In this document: piece after piece, positions 1 through 8,348 of the stretch
Numbering within the stretch: the stretch's first letter is position 1
Layout: each line of letters starts with the position of its first letter
Origin: JAZGER01 sp036480335
GTDB lineage: Bacteria > Pseudomonadota > Gammaproteobacteria > DSM-19610
Reading direction: 5' to 3'
DNA: 53,180 nt
NCBI GenBank assembly: GCA_036480335.1
Contig: JAZGGH010000122.1
Location: 1-53,180, forward strand
Program-made: the position numbers and the translations under genes
Notes under the pieces: model-generated
Seen by the model: the letters and a program-made list of their open reading frames with translations, nothing else
What the model was told of the DNA's origin: nothing
Database searches by the model: none

Positions 1-11
1 GGGGGGGGGGG
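1..11. other. Eleven-G homopolymer at window edge
   Basis: The window opens with eleven consecutive G residues, which read as Gly codons in the frame of the adjoining permease. Such a run is unlike the rest of this moderately AT-rich region. It may be a contig-end or sequencing artefact rather than coding sequence. Confidence 0.5.
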
Positions 12-334
12 CTATCAGCGTTATTGGGTTTATATTGGCGATGATTGGTCCATTTTTACCCGACATGACAGAGATTGTTCGTTTGATTGTCAGAGTTTTG
101 TTTTATGCTTCTCCGATAAGCTACCCTCTTTCAATTGTCCCTGAGCAATATAGAGGTTTCTTACTCTATAATCCTATAGCGGTGATAATTGAAAATCTTC
201 GTTCCGTTTTAATATACGATTCGGGTATTGAGATTTATATTGCAGGGCCATTTATTCTCTTACTGGGCATGTCTATTATTTTATGTATTTGGTTATACAG
301 CCGATTGGGGGGAGTTATTGCGGATGCAATCTAA
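2..334 (+). CDS. ABC-2 type polysaccharide export permease, C-terminal part (Wzm-like)
   Basis: This is the 3' end of an inner-membrane permease; the real start lies upstream of the window. The visible part is hydrophobic and ends in two or three predicted membrane segments. It contains the motif LFYASPISYPLSIVP followed by NPIAVIIENLRSVL, which resembles the conserved C-terminal block of ABC-2 O-antigen and teichoic-acid exporters (a 'YxSPIxYP...NP' signature). The stop overlaps the start of the following ATPase gene by 11 bases, so the two are translationally coupled. Together they would move an undecaprenyl-linked polysaccharide across the inner membrane. The assignment rests on the motif and on the neighbour. 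Confidence 0.8.
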   Translation, partial: GGGAISVIGFILAMIGPFLPDMTEIVRLIVRVLFYASPISYPLSIVPEQYRGFLLYNPIAVIIENLRSVLIYDSGIEIYIAGPFILLLGMSIILCIWLYSRLGGVIADAI

Positions 335-1520
335 ACGATTATTATTGAGTGCTGGCAATATAAATAAAGCATATCACCACCCTTTAAAATCGGGAAGGCG
401 GCTTCTCACAGCCTTATTAAAACCGAAAACTCCCGGTTCTATTAAGGTGTTAACAAAAGTGTCTCTGAAAATTTATGAGGGAGAGTCGATAGGGATTCTT
501 GGGCGCAATGGTGCAGGGAAGACAACATTGCTTTCAATTCTCGGTGGTATTATTAAAGCTGATTCAGGCAGTGTTGACAGGTTTTGTAAAATATCAACTC
601 TGCTGGGTGTCTCCTCAGGGCTAAACCCAAAATTAACCGGTCGTGAAAATGCTTATATGTTCTGCGGTATGCAAGGATTAAATCAGTCGAGTATTAATGG
701 CATTATTAGCGATATACAGGGTTTTGCCGACCTGGGTGAGTATTTCGATATGCCTCTTAGAACCTATTCGTCAGGAATGGTCTCAAGACTTGGCTTTTCC
801 GCAGCAATTCATACTGATGCTGATTTGATTATTGTTGATGAAACCCTATCAGTGGGCGATGCTGTTTTTCGTTTGAAATGCTATGATAAAATCAATTCTC
901 TAAAGAAACAGGGTAAGACATTTTTGCTGGTTAGCCATAGTCAGAATCTGGTGTCCAATTTTTGCGATCGAGGTATAGTGCTAGATCAAGGAAAAATTGC
1001 CTGTGATTCCGATACATTAACTGCGACTAATGTTTATAAGGAAATACGTGTTGCTGCAGAAGCAAATCTACCTCTCAGTGGAGTAAAAATACGCGAGAAA
1101 CATACCCAGCCAAAAGGAGTGAAAAAAGCGATTCTAAAAAAATTTTCCTTGGAGGAGGTTTCAGAAAACTACATTTTGAAATGTATATTTATAGCGAACG
1201 AGGATATAAATACGCCTTCATTTAGTTTAGGTATACGTAGCCATGAAGGTATTATCGTTTCTGTTTTTCATTTGAATCGTGCAGGTATGCAGCTACCTTC
1301 TTTGCATAAAGGAGACAAACTCCCTCTTGAATTGCAAATCAAACGTAATCTTTTGCCAGGTGCATACTTTCTCAATGCTACAGCATATGAAACCATCAAC
1401 GATGTCACTATACCTCTGTGTACATATCAGAATGTAATCAGGCTCGATGTGAAAGGTGAGTCGCAATATTCAGGTATAGTGGATCTAGGAATGGTTTTGA
1501 GCTTTCAAAACAAAGCATAG
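324..1520 (+). CDS. wzt: Polysaccharide ABC exporter ATP-binding protein with C-terminal extension (Wzt-like)
   Basis: This is the ATPase subunit that powers export of a lipid-linked polysaccharide with the preceding permease. The nucleotide-binding domain has Walker A GRNGAGKTT at residues 60-68, the signature stretch YSSGMVSRLGFS, and Walker B LIIVDE with D172-E173. After about residue 250 the protein continues for roughly 150 residues with beta-rich character. This is the layout of Wzt proteins whose C-terminal domain recognises the modified end of the O-antigen. ATG at 324 is preferred because GGGGAG lies just upstream and it overlaps the permease stop; the frame is open further upstream to 228 but that would run deep into the permease. 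Which glycan the extension binds cannot be told from sequence. Confidence 0.88.
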   Translation: MQSKRLLLSAGNINKAYHHPLKSGRRLLTALLKPKTPGSIKVLTKVSLKIYEGESIGILGRNGAGKTTLLSILGGIIKADSGSVDRFCKISTLLGVSSGLNPKLTGRENAYMFCGMQGLNQSSINGIISDIQGFADLGEYFDMPLRTYSSGMVSRLGFSAAIHTDADLIIVDETLSVGDAVFRLKCYDKINSLKKQGKTFLLVSHSQNLVSNFCDRGIVLDQGKIACDSDTLTATNVYKEIRVAAEANLPLSGVKIREKHTQPKGVKKAILKKFSLEEVSENYILKCIFIANEDINTPSFSLGIRSHEGIIVSVFHLNRAGMQLPSLHKGDKLPLELQIKRNLLPGAYFLNATAYETINDVTIPLCTYQNVIRLDVKGESQYSGIVDLGMVLSFQNKA

Positions 1521-1654
1521 GTTTATGGGTACAGGTATTTATTGTGATACTTAATGATTCGGATTTATAGAAAGTTATGAAAAAATATATCTAGATTGTA
1601 GTGTATTGGTGTGATTTTGATGAGAGTAACTGGAGATTGCAGGTGACAAAGGTA

Positions 1655-2428
1655 ATGAATGAAAATAATGAAGAGATTAGTGCAAACAGTAAATTACTGA
1701 AGTTTGATGCATCTATTCCATTTTCCCATGAACTGCCTTATGACGATTTCATTGCGGAAAGAATACCAGTTCTTAATATATTTCAGCGGGCACTTTGCTT
1801 ATGTTATCAGGAACAGTTATTTCGAATTAAAGCGCTGCTGTCGTTGCCGACGAATAATAAGGATGCAAATTATACTACAGAACCTTTTTATGCGGCTGAA
1901 TGTGGAGTGTATAAGGGATCCAGTCTTGTAGCTTGCGGTAAGATTGCGAAGGAATCAGGGTTGCCAATTCAGATTGTTGGGCTGGATACCTTTTCAGGAT
2001 TCCCAGATATGTCTACCCTGGACCAGGAGATAGCACCCGATGATGCACCCTATTTGAATAGGAGGTTTTTTGAAGATACATCACTTGATAGTGTAAATTC
2101 GCTGGTAAAAAATGAGGCTCTTGAGGAGTATATAAAGCTTATTCCTGGGAAGTTTTCTGACTCATTTAAAAAAATGCATGGTAGAAAATATTTCTTTGTA
2201 AATCTGGATTGTGATTTATACGATGCACATATGGAATGCCTGGAGTATTTTTATCCCAGAATGAATAAGGGAGGAATTGTATTTTTTGATGATTATGACT
2301 CGCTTCATTATCCACATGCTAAGCAAGCTATTGATGAATTTATGCAAACAAAACCGGAAAGATTATTTCATATCCGCTATGGTAAAGATGAAAAAAACCA
2401 TACTAAAGCATTCATTGTTAAATTTTAG
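1655..2428 (+). CDS. TylF/MycF-type (macrocin-O-methyltransferase-like) methyltransferase
   Basis: This is a predicted SAM-dependent methyltransferase acting on a sugar. Motifs seen are AECGVYKGSS (SAM-binding glycine loop), GLDTFSGFPD, FFVNLDCDLYD and the metal-binding-type GGIVFFDDYD, in the order expected for the TylF family. Several starts are possible. GTG at 1601 gives a longer protein, while ATG at 1655 has AGGTG nine bases upstream and is preferred. It sits between the exporter ATPase and two glycosyltransferases, so a role in methylating the exported polysaccharide, perhaps at its end, is likely. The sugar position methylated is unknown. Confidence 0.8.
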   Translation: MNENNEEISANSKLLKFDASIPFSHELPYDDFIAERIPVLNIFQRALCLCYQEQLFRIKALLSLPTNNKDANYTTEPFYAAECGVYKGSSLVACGKIAKESGLPIQIVGLDTFSGFPDMSTLDQEIAPDDAPYLNRRFFEDTSLDSVNSLVKNEALEEYIKLIPGKFSDSFKKMHGRKYFFVNLDCDLYDAHMECLEYFYPRMNKGGIVFFDDYDSLHYPHAKQAIDEFMQTKPERLFHIRYGKDEKNHTKAFIVKF

Positions 2429-2439
2429 TGTCGATATTA

Positions 2440-3345
2440 ATGGTTCAGATCCTTCTCTCTACATATAATGGGTCTGTATTTTTGCAAGAGCTGCTTGATT
2501 CTCTCGCCGCACAATCATTTGAAAATATAGCCATCACTATTCGTGATGACAACTCAGTAGATACAACATTAGAGATATTAAAAACCTTTGCTGCCAATAA
2601 CCCAGATATTTCTGTTTTTGCAGGCGACAGGAAGAAGGCAAAAAAAAGTTTTTTTTACTTATTGAATTCAGTATCGGATGCCGAATACTATGCATTCTGT
2701 GACCAGGATGATTTCTGGTACACCGATAAAATAGACCGCGCTATAAACAATATTTCCAAAACTTCATCAGAAATACCTGCGCTGTATTTTTCCAGGCTGG
2801 AGTATGTAAATGTTAAATTGCAGCTAAAGGGGTTTTCCAGAGAACCACGAAAAGCAGTCAGTTTTCAGAATGCACTGGTCGAAAATATGGCAACTGGCTG
2901 TACCATGGTTATTAATAAAGCGGCGAGAGAGTTAATTATTCAGCATTTACCCGAAAATTGCATAATGCACGACTGGTGGTGCCTGTTGGTTGTTAGCGCT
3001 TTTGGTGAAATTATTTATGACGCTACACCGGGTGTGAAGTACCGGTTGCATGATAATAATGCTGTTGGTGCACCTTTGTCTTTTGCTCAAGATTTCAAAA
3101 GAAGAGTTAGACGCCTTGGTGGCGAATATGATCCTGAAGAATGGATTTATGCACAGGCAAAGGAATTTCAACGACTCTACAAAGACATCCTTCCCAAAGA
3201 AAAATCAGAGATTCTACAGAAATTTATTGATTCCAGAAAATCCTGGCTTACTCGATTGAAATATGCATTTTCTGCCGATGTATACAGACAGCGATGGTTT
3301 GATAGCGTTATCCTGAGATTACTGATTATATTTAACAGGTACTGA
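2440..3345 (+). CDS. Family 2 glycosyltransferase
   Basis: This is a cytoplasmic GT-A fold glycosyltransferase that adds one sugar to a polysaccharide repeat. It begins with the typical VQILLSTYNG strand-loop, has RDDNSVD in the nucleotide-binding region, and carries the acidic metal-binding motif FCDQDDFW near residue 90. It resembles the rhamnosyltransferase-like GT2 group, but donor and acceptor cannot be assigned. ATG at 2440 is chosen because the protein then starts right at the first beta strand; GTG at 2428, which shares a base with the upstream stop codon, is the alternative. The 3' end overlaps the next gene by one base (TGATG). Confidence 0.85.
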   Translation: MVQILLSTYNGSVFLQELLDSLAAQSFENIAITIRDDNSVDTTLEILKTFAANNPDISVFAGDRKKAKKSFFYLLNSVSDAEYYAFCDQDDFWYTDKIDRAINNISKTSSEIPALYFSRLEYVNVKLQLKGFSREPRKAVSFQNALVENMATGCTMVINKAARELIIQHLPENCIMHDWWCLLVVSAFGEIIYDATPGVKYRLHDNNAVGAPLSFAQDFKRRVRRLGGEYDPEEWIYAQAKEFQRLYKDILPKEKSEILQKFIDSRKSWLTRLKYAFSADVYRQRWFDSVILRLLIIFNRY

Positions 3346-4478
3346 TGAGCGATAAACCGGTATTAATCTTCCTCGTTACCGAAGACTGGTATTTCTGTCT
3401 GCATCGGCTACCGCTTGCTCATGCCGCCAAAAAGGCAGGTTATCGTGTTTACATTGCGACCCAGATTAACAGCCAGGACTCAGATATCTATCGGGAGGGT
3501 TTTAATGTGATTTCCATGAAATGGGCGAGAAAGTCTATGAACCCTTTTCATGGTTTTTCTGAAATCTGGCAGATCAGGCGGATAATTTCTCGATACCAAC
3601 CTGACATTATGCATCTGGTGGCAATGAAGCCCAGCCTGTTTGGCAGTATGGCTGCTTATTTTAATCGTGATGTTGCACTTGTGCAGAACCTTGCCGGTCT
3701 GGGGCAGGCGTATGTGACAGATGGTTTTTTTGCAAGTTTGTTGAGAGAGTTTCTTGACCGCTCGTTCAATGTTCTGTTTACCAGGAAGAAAGCGGTTACG
3801 ATTGTGGAAAATGCAGATGATCAGGCTTATTTGGCCGATGATTTGCGTATTGGCAATAATAAGGTAAGGCTGATTCGGGGTATTGGCGTTGATGCTAAGC
3901 GCTTTCAGTATTCGATTGAAGAGCCGGCTGACCCTGTCTGCGTAACAATGGTTTCGAGAATGCTCTGGCCGAAAGGTGTTCAGGAGCTTGTCGATGCCGC
4001 AAGAATACTCAGGCAGAAGGAGTATCCTGTAAAGATTCAACTGGTGGGCTTGCCAGATACTTCGAGCCGTGTTTCTGTCAGCCAGGAGGATCTGCAGGCT
4101 TTTCATGATGAGGGCGTCGTTGAATGGCTGGGTTTTCAGGAAGATATACCAGCGATATGGCGACAAAGCCATATCGCAATATTGCCGACGTATTATCGTG
4201 AAGGTATTCCTCGCAGCCTGCTTGAAGCGGCATCCTGTGGGCGAGCGATTATTACAACGGATATGCCAGGTTGTCGCGAGATTGTCAGAAATGGTGAGAA
4301 TGGGATTCTGATTGCGCCCAAAAACACTCAAGCCATTGTCGATGCGATCATTACCCTGATTGATAATCCACAAATGCGCCAGGAAATGGGCGTTTCCGGC
4401 AGGCGTATGATCGAGCAGGACTTTACCGAGGAGCAGGTTGTTTCTGAAACGCTATCCGTTTATGAATCATTGTTGTGA
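3345..4478 (+). CDS. Family 4 (GT-B) glycosyltransferase
   Basis: This is a 377-residue GT-B glycosyltransferase for surface polysaccharide assembly. The N-terminal domain starts VLIFLVTEDWYFCLHRLPLA, similar to PglA/WbpH-like enzymes that add an amino sugar to an undecaprenyl-linked acceptor. The C-terminal donor-binding domain holds the EX7E-type motif in REGIPRSLLEAASCGRAII. The ATG overlaps the stop of the GT2 gene, so translation is coupled. Donor sugar is unknown; N-acetylhexosamine is a guess from family resemblance. Confidence 0.87.
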   Translation: MSDKPVLIFLVTEDWYFCLHRLPLAHAAKKAGYRVYIATQINSQDSDIYREGFNVISMKWARKSMNPFHGFSEIWQIRRIISRYQPDIMHLVAMKPSLFGSMAAYFNRDVALVQNLAGLGQAYVTDGFFASLLREFLDRSFNVLFTRKKAVTIVENADDQAYLADDLRIGNNKVRLIRGIGVDAKRFQYSIEEPADPVCVTMVSRMLWPKGVQELVDAARILRQKEYPVKIQLVGLPDTSSRVSVSQEDLQAFHDEGVVEWLGFQEDIPAIWRQSHIAILPTYYREGIPRSLLEAASCGRAIITTDMPGCREIVRNGENGILIAPKNTQAIVDAIITLIDNPQMRQEMGVSGRRMIEQDFTEEQVVSETLSVYESLL

Positions 4479-4487
4479 GAAGAATGC

Positions 4488-5453
4488 ATGCATTGTCTGG
4501 TGACTGGGGCTTCGGGTTTTATCGGTCGTGTTCTTTCATCTGAGCTGGTTAAGAGCGGGCATCGGGTTACCGGCCTGTTTCGAAACAGGGCCAATGGTCC
4601 GTGGACAGATCATCTTCTGATTGATTTAGGTTCTCAGTCCATTCCCGATGAATTACTGTCCGGAGTGGATGTGATTTATCATCTTGCCGGCATCGCTCAC
4701 GATATCCATGGTTCGAAATATAATGAAGCAGATTATCAACGGATAAATGTTCAGGCGACAATAGACCTGGCGCGACAGGCAAGGTTATCAGGTGCCCGGC
4801 ATTTTATTCATTTCAGCAGTGTAAAGGCTGTAGCCGATCCTGGAGAAAATTGTGTTGATGAAAGCTGGGATGTCTGGCCTGCGGATATTTATGGCCGCAG
4901 CAAGCGAGAGGCAGAAGAAGCTTTGCTCGAACTGCACAAAGCTGGCGATTGTACGGTAACGATCCTACGACCTACGCTGGTCTATGGGCAAGGTATCAAA
5001 GGCAATCTCGCCCAGATGGTGAACGCTATTCGCTCGGGCTATTTTCCTTCGCTGCCTGAAACAGGCAACCGGCGTTCATTGATTCATGTGCTTGATCTGG
5101 TGGATATTGCTCAGCATCTGGCATTGCAGCCACTTGCCTATGGAAAAACATATATTGTTTCAGAGCGGGTAGCCTATTCAACACGCAGGATATATGAGCT
5201 AATGTGCAGCGGTCTGCATAAATCTGTTTCAAAATGGACGATTCCACAATCTGTGCTGCAAGGTATTGCCAGAATCGGTGACAGCCTGGAGAGTTTAACT
5301 GGCAAGAGCTTTCCGGTTAATTCATCCATACTGGGTAAGTTGTTCGGCTCGGCCTGTTATCAATCGAATTTGTTGCGAGATGAGTTTAACTGGCAGCCAG
5401 CAAGAACGCTGGATGGAAGTATTGATGAAATAGTGGAAGAACGTTCCCCCTGA
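4488..5453 (+). CDS. NAD(P)-dependent sugar-nucleotide epimerase/reductase (extended SDR; WbpV-like)
   Basis: This is an extended short-chain dehydrogenase of 321 residues acting on a nucleotide sugar. The N-terminus has the Rossmann motif GASGFIG at residues 7-13, then YHLAGIAHD, the FSSVKAV strand, and the catalytic pair in YGRSK (YxxxK). Its overall pattern resembles 4-ketoreductases such as WbpV of the N-acetylquinovosamine pathway, but generic UDP-glucose 4-epimerase-like proteins share these motifs. It is the last gene of the polysaccharide operon, ten bases after the GT4 gene. No undecaprenyl-phosphate sugar transferase follows, unlike many wbpV-wbpL pairs. Confidence 0.82.
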   Translation: MHCLVTGASGFIGRVLSSELVKSGHRVTGLFRNRANGPWTDHLLIDLGSQSIPDELLSGVDVIYHLAGIAHDIHGSKYNEADYQRINVQATIDLARQARLSGARHFIHFSSVKAVADPGENCVDESWDVWPADIYGRSKREAEEALLELHKAGDCTVTILRPTLVYGQGIKGNLAQMVNAIRSGYFPSLPETGNRRSLIHVLDLVDIAQHLALQPLAYGKTYIVSERVAYSTRRIYELMCSGLHKSVSKWTIPQSVLQGIARIGDSLESLTGKSFPVNSSILGKLFGSACYQSNLLRDEFNWQPARTLDGSIDEIVEERSP

Positions 5454-5517
5454 CCCGAACGGCACCTACGTAAAACATGTTGGAAAATAAGGGTTGGCCT
5501 TAAAGTAAGTATAATAG

Positions 5518-7023
5518 TCACAACAAGGTTTTATCCATACACCGGCAATTCACTGCTTCCATCAGATGTTTTCGTTGTATCGATACTTCGCCATCAAGGT
5601 CAGCAATGGTGCGCGCAACTTTGAGTATACGGTGATAAGCGCGTGCAGAAATATTGAATCGTCTGAGTATTTGTTTGAGTAACTCACGATCATCTTTCTG
5701 CAGTTGGCAGTGTTGTTCAATATGCTCTACTGACATTTGCGCATTGGTTATCTCGGCTCTTTCAATTTGTCTTGTCCTGGCCTGAAAAACCCGCTCTTCG
5801 ACTGGTTGGCTGGATTCGCCTTTGGGTCCATCGAATTCGTCAATGGATAATGCGGGTACTTCAATCTGCAGGTCGATTCTATCCAGCAATGGCCCTGAAA
5901 TTCGATTGCGGTAAATTTGTACCTGTTCAGCAGTGCATCGACACTGGCCGTTAGGGTTGCCAAAGTGGCCGCATTTGCAGGGGTTCATTGCGGCGATGAG
6001 TTGAAAACGTGCCGGGTATTGTGCCTGACGTGCAGCGCGACTGATCATGATGTGACCGGTTTCCATCGGTTCACGCATAACTTCGAGCACGCTGCGCTGG
6101 TATTCCGGTAGTTCGTCGAGAAACAGTACGCCATTGTGTGCGAGTGAGATTTCGCCGGGTTGAGCCTGTGCACCACCGCCAACCAGGGCAACGGCAGATG
6201 CGGTATGGTGTGGCGCTCTGAAGGGGCGTTGTTTCCAGTGACTGGTAGAAAATCCGTGTTGGCTAACCGAATAAATGGTGGCAGTTTCGATAGCTTCTTT
6301 TTGTGTGAGTGGTGGTAGAATGCCTGGCAGGCAGCTGGATAGCAGGGTTTTACCGGTGCCGGGTGGGCCAATGAAAAGCAGATTATGGCCACCTGCGGCA
6401 GCGATTTCGAGTGCGCGTCTGGCATGATGTTGACCGCGAACCCGGCTAAGATCAGGATATCCCCCTGCTTCGGTTTCATCTGTTTCTGCCGGCATGGCCA
6501 GGGGTAATGGGTTATTCTCTGAAAGGTGGGTGGTAAGTTTCAGCAGATGGTCGCTGAGATGGACTTTTTCGGGATGCGCCAGCCCGGCTTCTATGGCACA
6601 GACTTGTGGGCAGATCAGGCTACGCTGGGCTTTTGCCGAATTCAGTGCTGCAGGTAATATACCCCTGACCGCGCGCAGCGACCCATCAAGACTGAGCTCG
6701 CCGACAAATTCGTAGTTTTTTAAATGTTCTCCTGATAACTGGCCGGAGGCAGCGAGAATGCCCAACGCAATCGGCAAATCGAAACGGCCGCCTTCTTTGG
6801 GCAGGTCGGCGGGCGCGAGGTTGATGGTAATGCGGCGTGCTGGAAATTCAAAGCCGCTATGCAGCAAGGCGCATCGCACCCTGTCTTTGCTTTCGCGAAC
6901 GCCGGTTTCGGGCAGGCCGACAATAGAGAGTGATGGCAGGCCGTTGGAAAGCTGAACTTCCACGGTGACCAGTGGGGATTCGATGCCGAGCTGGGCGCGG
7001 CTGTAGATGACAGCGAGTGACAT
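5518..7023 (-). CDS. comM: ComM/YifB family AAA+ ATPase (Mg-chelatase-like)
   Basis: This is a 501-residue member of the YifB/ComM family. ComM is a hexameric helicase that promotes branch migration during integration of DNA taken up by natural transformation. The protein has an N-terminal Lon-like ChlI domain (MSLAVIYSRAQLGIESPLVTVEVQ region), Walker A GPPGTGKT near residue 220, the Walker B-type stretch GVLFLDELPEY, and the C-terminal ComM/Mg-chelatase domain. Length is normal for the family. It is transcribed toward the polysaccharide operon and lies downstream of ubiK on the same strand, as in many gammaproteobacteria. With dprA also in the window, competence functions are present. Confidence 0.93.
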   Translation of the reverse strand: MSLAVIYSRAQLGIESPLVTVEVQLSNGLPSLSIVGLPETGVRESKDRVRCALLHSGFEFPARRITINLAPADLPKEGGRFDLPIALGILAASGQLSGEHLKNYEFVGELSLDGSLRAVRGILPAALNSAKAQRSLICPQVCAIEAGLAHPEKVHLSDHLLKLTTHLSENNPLPLAMPAETDETEAGGYPDLSRVRGQHHARRALEIAAAGGHNLLFIGPPGTGKTLLSSCLPGILPPLTQKEAIETATIYSVSQHGFSTSHWKQRPFRAPHHTASAVALVGGGAQAQPGEISLAHNGVLFLDELPEYQRSVLEVMREPMETGHIMISRAARQAQYPARFQLIAAMNPCKCGHFGNPNGQCRCTAEQVQIYRNRISGPLLDRIDLQIEVPALSIDEFDGPKGESSQPVEERVFQARTRQIERAEITNAQMSVEHIEQHCQLQKDDRELLKQILRRFNISARAYHRILKVARTIADLDGEVSIQRKHLMEAVNCRCMDKTLL

Positions 7024-7081
7024 GGGTTCCTTCCCTTGGTATTGATTTGCCTGTCTTCCTGATAGGCAAAGTGGTGTTGTG

Positions 7082-7321
7082 TTACTGTTTTTCCAGCAAG
7101 CGGACTTCCTGTTCCAGGCGGTCTAGCTTCTCACGAGTACGTTCCAGTAAGCGCATCTGTACATCAAATTCATCTCGCGTGACAAGATCCAGCTTTGCCA
7201 GCATGGACTGCAGTATGGAGCGCATATTTCTATCCATATCTGATTGTGCTTTTTCGCCAGTGGCCGGATTAATTTTGCCAAGCCGCTTAACTATATCTTC
7301 GATAATTCCAGGTTCGATCAT
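7082..7321 (-). CDS. ubiK: UbiK ubiquinone biosynthesis accessory factor (BMFP domain)
   Basis: This is a 79-residue protein beginning MIEPGIIEDIVKRLGKI and ending in a heptad-rich coiled coil (LLERTREKLDRLEQEVRLLEKQ region). That matches UbiK/YqiC, which binds membranes and UbiJ and assists aerobic ubiquinone synthesis. The frame is open further upstream to 7402, but homologues start at the MIEPG methionine and GTGAG lies upstream of it, so 7321 is chosen. The gene is followed by comM on the same strand. Its upstream region carries the two NtrC-type sites that face the glnK-amt genes. Confidence 0.87.
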   Translation of the reverse strand: MIEPGIIEDIVKRLGKINPATGEKAQSDMDRNMRSILQSMLAKLDLVTRDEFDVQMRLLERTREKLDRLEQEVRLLEKQ

Positions 7322-7367
7322 AATGCTCACATTAACGAAGTTGAGGATAAACATCCAGTATGTATGG

Positions 7368-7384
7368 CGCACCATGATAGTGCG
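7368..7384 (+). promoter_or_regulatory. Predicted NtrC-binding site 1 (distal)
   Basis: The 17-mer CGCACCATGATAGTGCG is a dyad that closely fits the NtrC consensus TGCACCA-N3-TGGTGCA. Its centre lies about 141 bases upstream of the start point predicted from the sigma-54 promoter at 7491. Confidence 0.65.
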
Positions 7385-7397
7385 CAGCGAGTTTGGT

Positions 7398-7414
7398 TGC
7401 ACCAGAACGGTTCA
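7398..7414 (+). promoter_or_regulatory. Predicted NtrC-binding site 2 (proximal)
   Basis: The 17-mer TGCACCAGAACGGTTCA has a perfect left NtrC half-site and a right half with two mismatches. Its centre is 30 bases from site 1 (about three helical turns) and about 111 bases upstream of the predicted start point. This is nearly the spacing of the NtrC enhancer at enterobacterial glnA. Confidence 0.65.
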
Positions 7415-7490
7415 TCAGAAGAGAGGAAATGCATTGTAAATAATGCCACAAAACAAAGTACCTTATTGATATATATGAAGTATATAAAAT

Positions 7491-7506
7491 TGGCATATTT
7501 GGTGCA
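7491..7506 (+). promoter_or_regulatory. Predicted sigma-54 (-24/-12) promoter
   Basis: TGGCATATTTGGTGCA has the invariant GG (7492-7493) and GC (7504-7505) separated by exactly ten bases, within TGGCA and TGCA context. This fits the RpoN consensus TGGCAC-N5-TTGCA with few differences. Transcription would begin near 7517 and give a leader of about 67 bases before the gene at 7584. Confidence 0.65.
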
Positions 7507-7583
7507 TTGATTGCTGCATAGCTCAGTTGGAGTTAACGAATTTTTAGCGTTTAATTATAATTTATTCATACGGGAGAGATTTC

Positions 7584-8288
7584 ATGAACAAGCGTTTTAA
7601 ACAATCAGTACTTGGTAGTGCGTTGGTAGTTGCGACAGGTCTGGCGCAGGCAGAAGTGACGGCAAATGTTGCAGCGGTCAGTGATTACCTGTTCCGTGGT
7701 ATTAGCCAAAGCAGTAATGCTGCCATTCAGGGTGGTCTGGATTATTCGGATGCGTCTGGCATCTATGCAGGAACCTGGTTGTCAAATATCGATTTTGGCG
7801 GCGAAGTAGAAGTGGACCTGTATGCCGGTTATGGCGGTGAAACAGGTGGTGGTCTTGGCTATGACGTGGGTGTGCTTTATTACTGGTACCCGGATTCTGG
7901 CGGCGATCAAACGGGTTCTGAACTGGATTATGGCGAAATCACTTTTGGATTATCAATGGGTATGTTCAGTGCAAATATCGCATATACAGCTTATGGAGAG
8001 ACTTCAAATGCCCCGTTTAATACTGGCGATATTTATTTTTCAGTCGGCGCTGATATTCCCTTGCAAAATGCATTGTCGTTGGGTTTAACCCTGGGTTATT
8101 ACAGTTTTGAAGATGAGCTTGACGATGATTCAGAAAGTTATGCGCATTTCGCTGTTGGTCTGGGCAAAGATGTTGGCGATTTCGGTTCCGTAGCGGTGAA
8201 TATGGAATTCACTAATCTGGATGAAGACCATGCCACGCTAAATGACGATGGACCTAATGTCTGGCTGGGCTGGAGCAAAGAATTTTAA
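7584..8288 (+). CDS. TIGR02001 (Gcw_chp) family outer-membrane protein
   Basis: This is a 234-residue secreted protein with a cleavable signal peptide ending LAQA-EVTANV. The mature part starts with SDYLFRGISQS and continues as alternating aromatic/glycine beta strands ending in a C-terminal aromatic (WLGWSKEF), as in outer-membrane beta barrels. The SDYxFRGxSQ start is the hallmark of the TIGR02001/Gcw_chp family. Members of this family are often found just ahead of glnK-amt, which is the case here. Function is unproven; a passage route for ammonium or other nitrogen compounds through the outer membrane would fit its placement behind the NtrC/sigma-54 signals. Confidence 0.85.
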   Translation: MNKRFKQSVLGSALVVATGLAQAEVTANVAAVSDYLFRGISQSSNAAIQGGLDYSDASGIYAGTWLSNIDFGGEVEVDLYAGYGGETGGGLGYDVGVLYYWYPDSGGDQTGSELDYGEITFGLSMGMFSANIAYTAYGETSNAPFNTGDIYFSVGADIPLQNALSLGLTLGYYSFEDELDDDSESYAHFAVGLGKDVGDFGSVAVNMEFTNLDEDHATLNDDGPNVWLGWSKEF

Positions 8289-8348
8289 GGGATCGACATA
8301 AGAATTACCTATCAGGTCACGTAAAAATACCGTGACAGGAGACAAGAA

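Noticed and set aside
3480..4373. 297-codon minus-strand open frame
   Set aside because: It is fully antisense to the well-supported GT4 gene and has no family features.
7511..7545. Possible tRNA-like string (GCATAGCTCAGTTGG)
   Set aside because: The short match resembles a D-arm but there is no acceptor stem, anticodon or T-arm around it.
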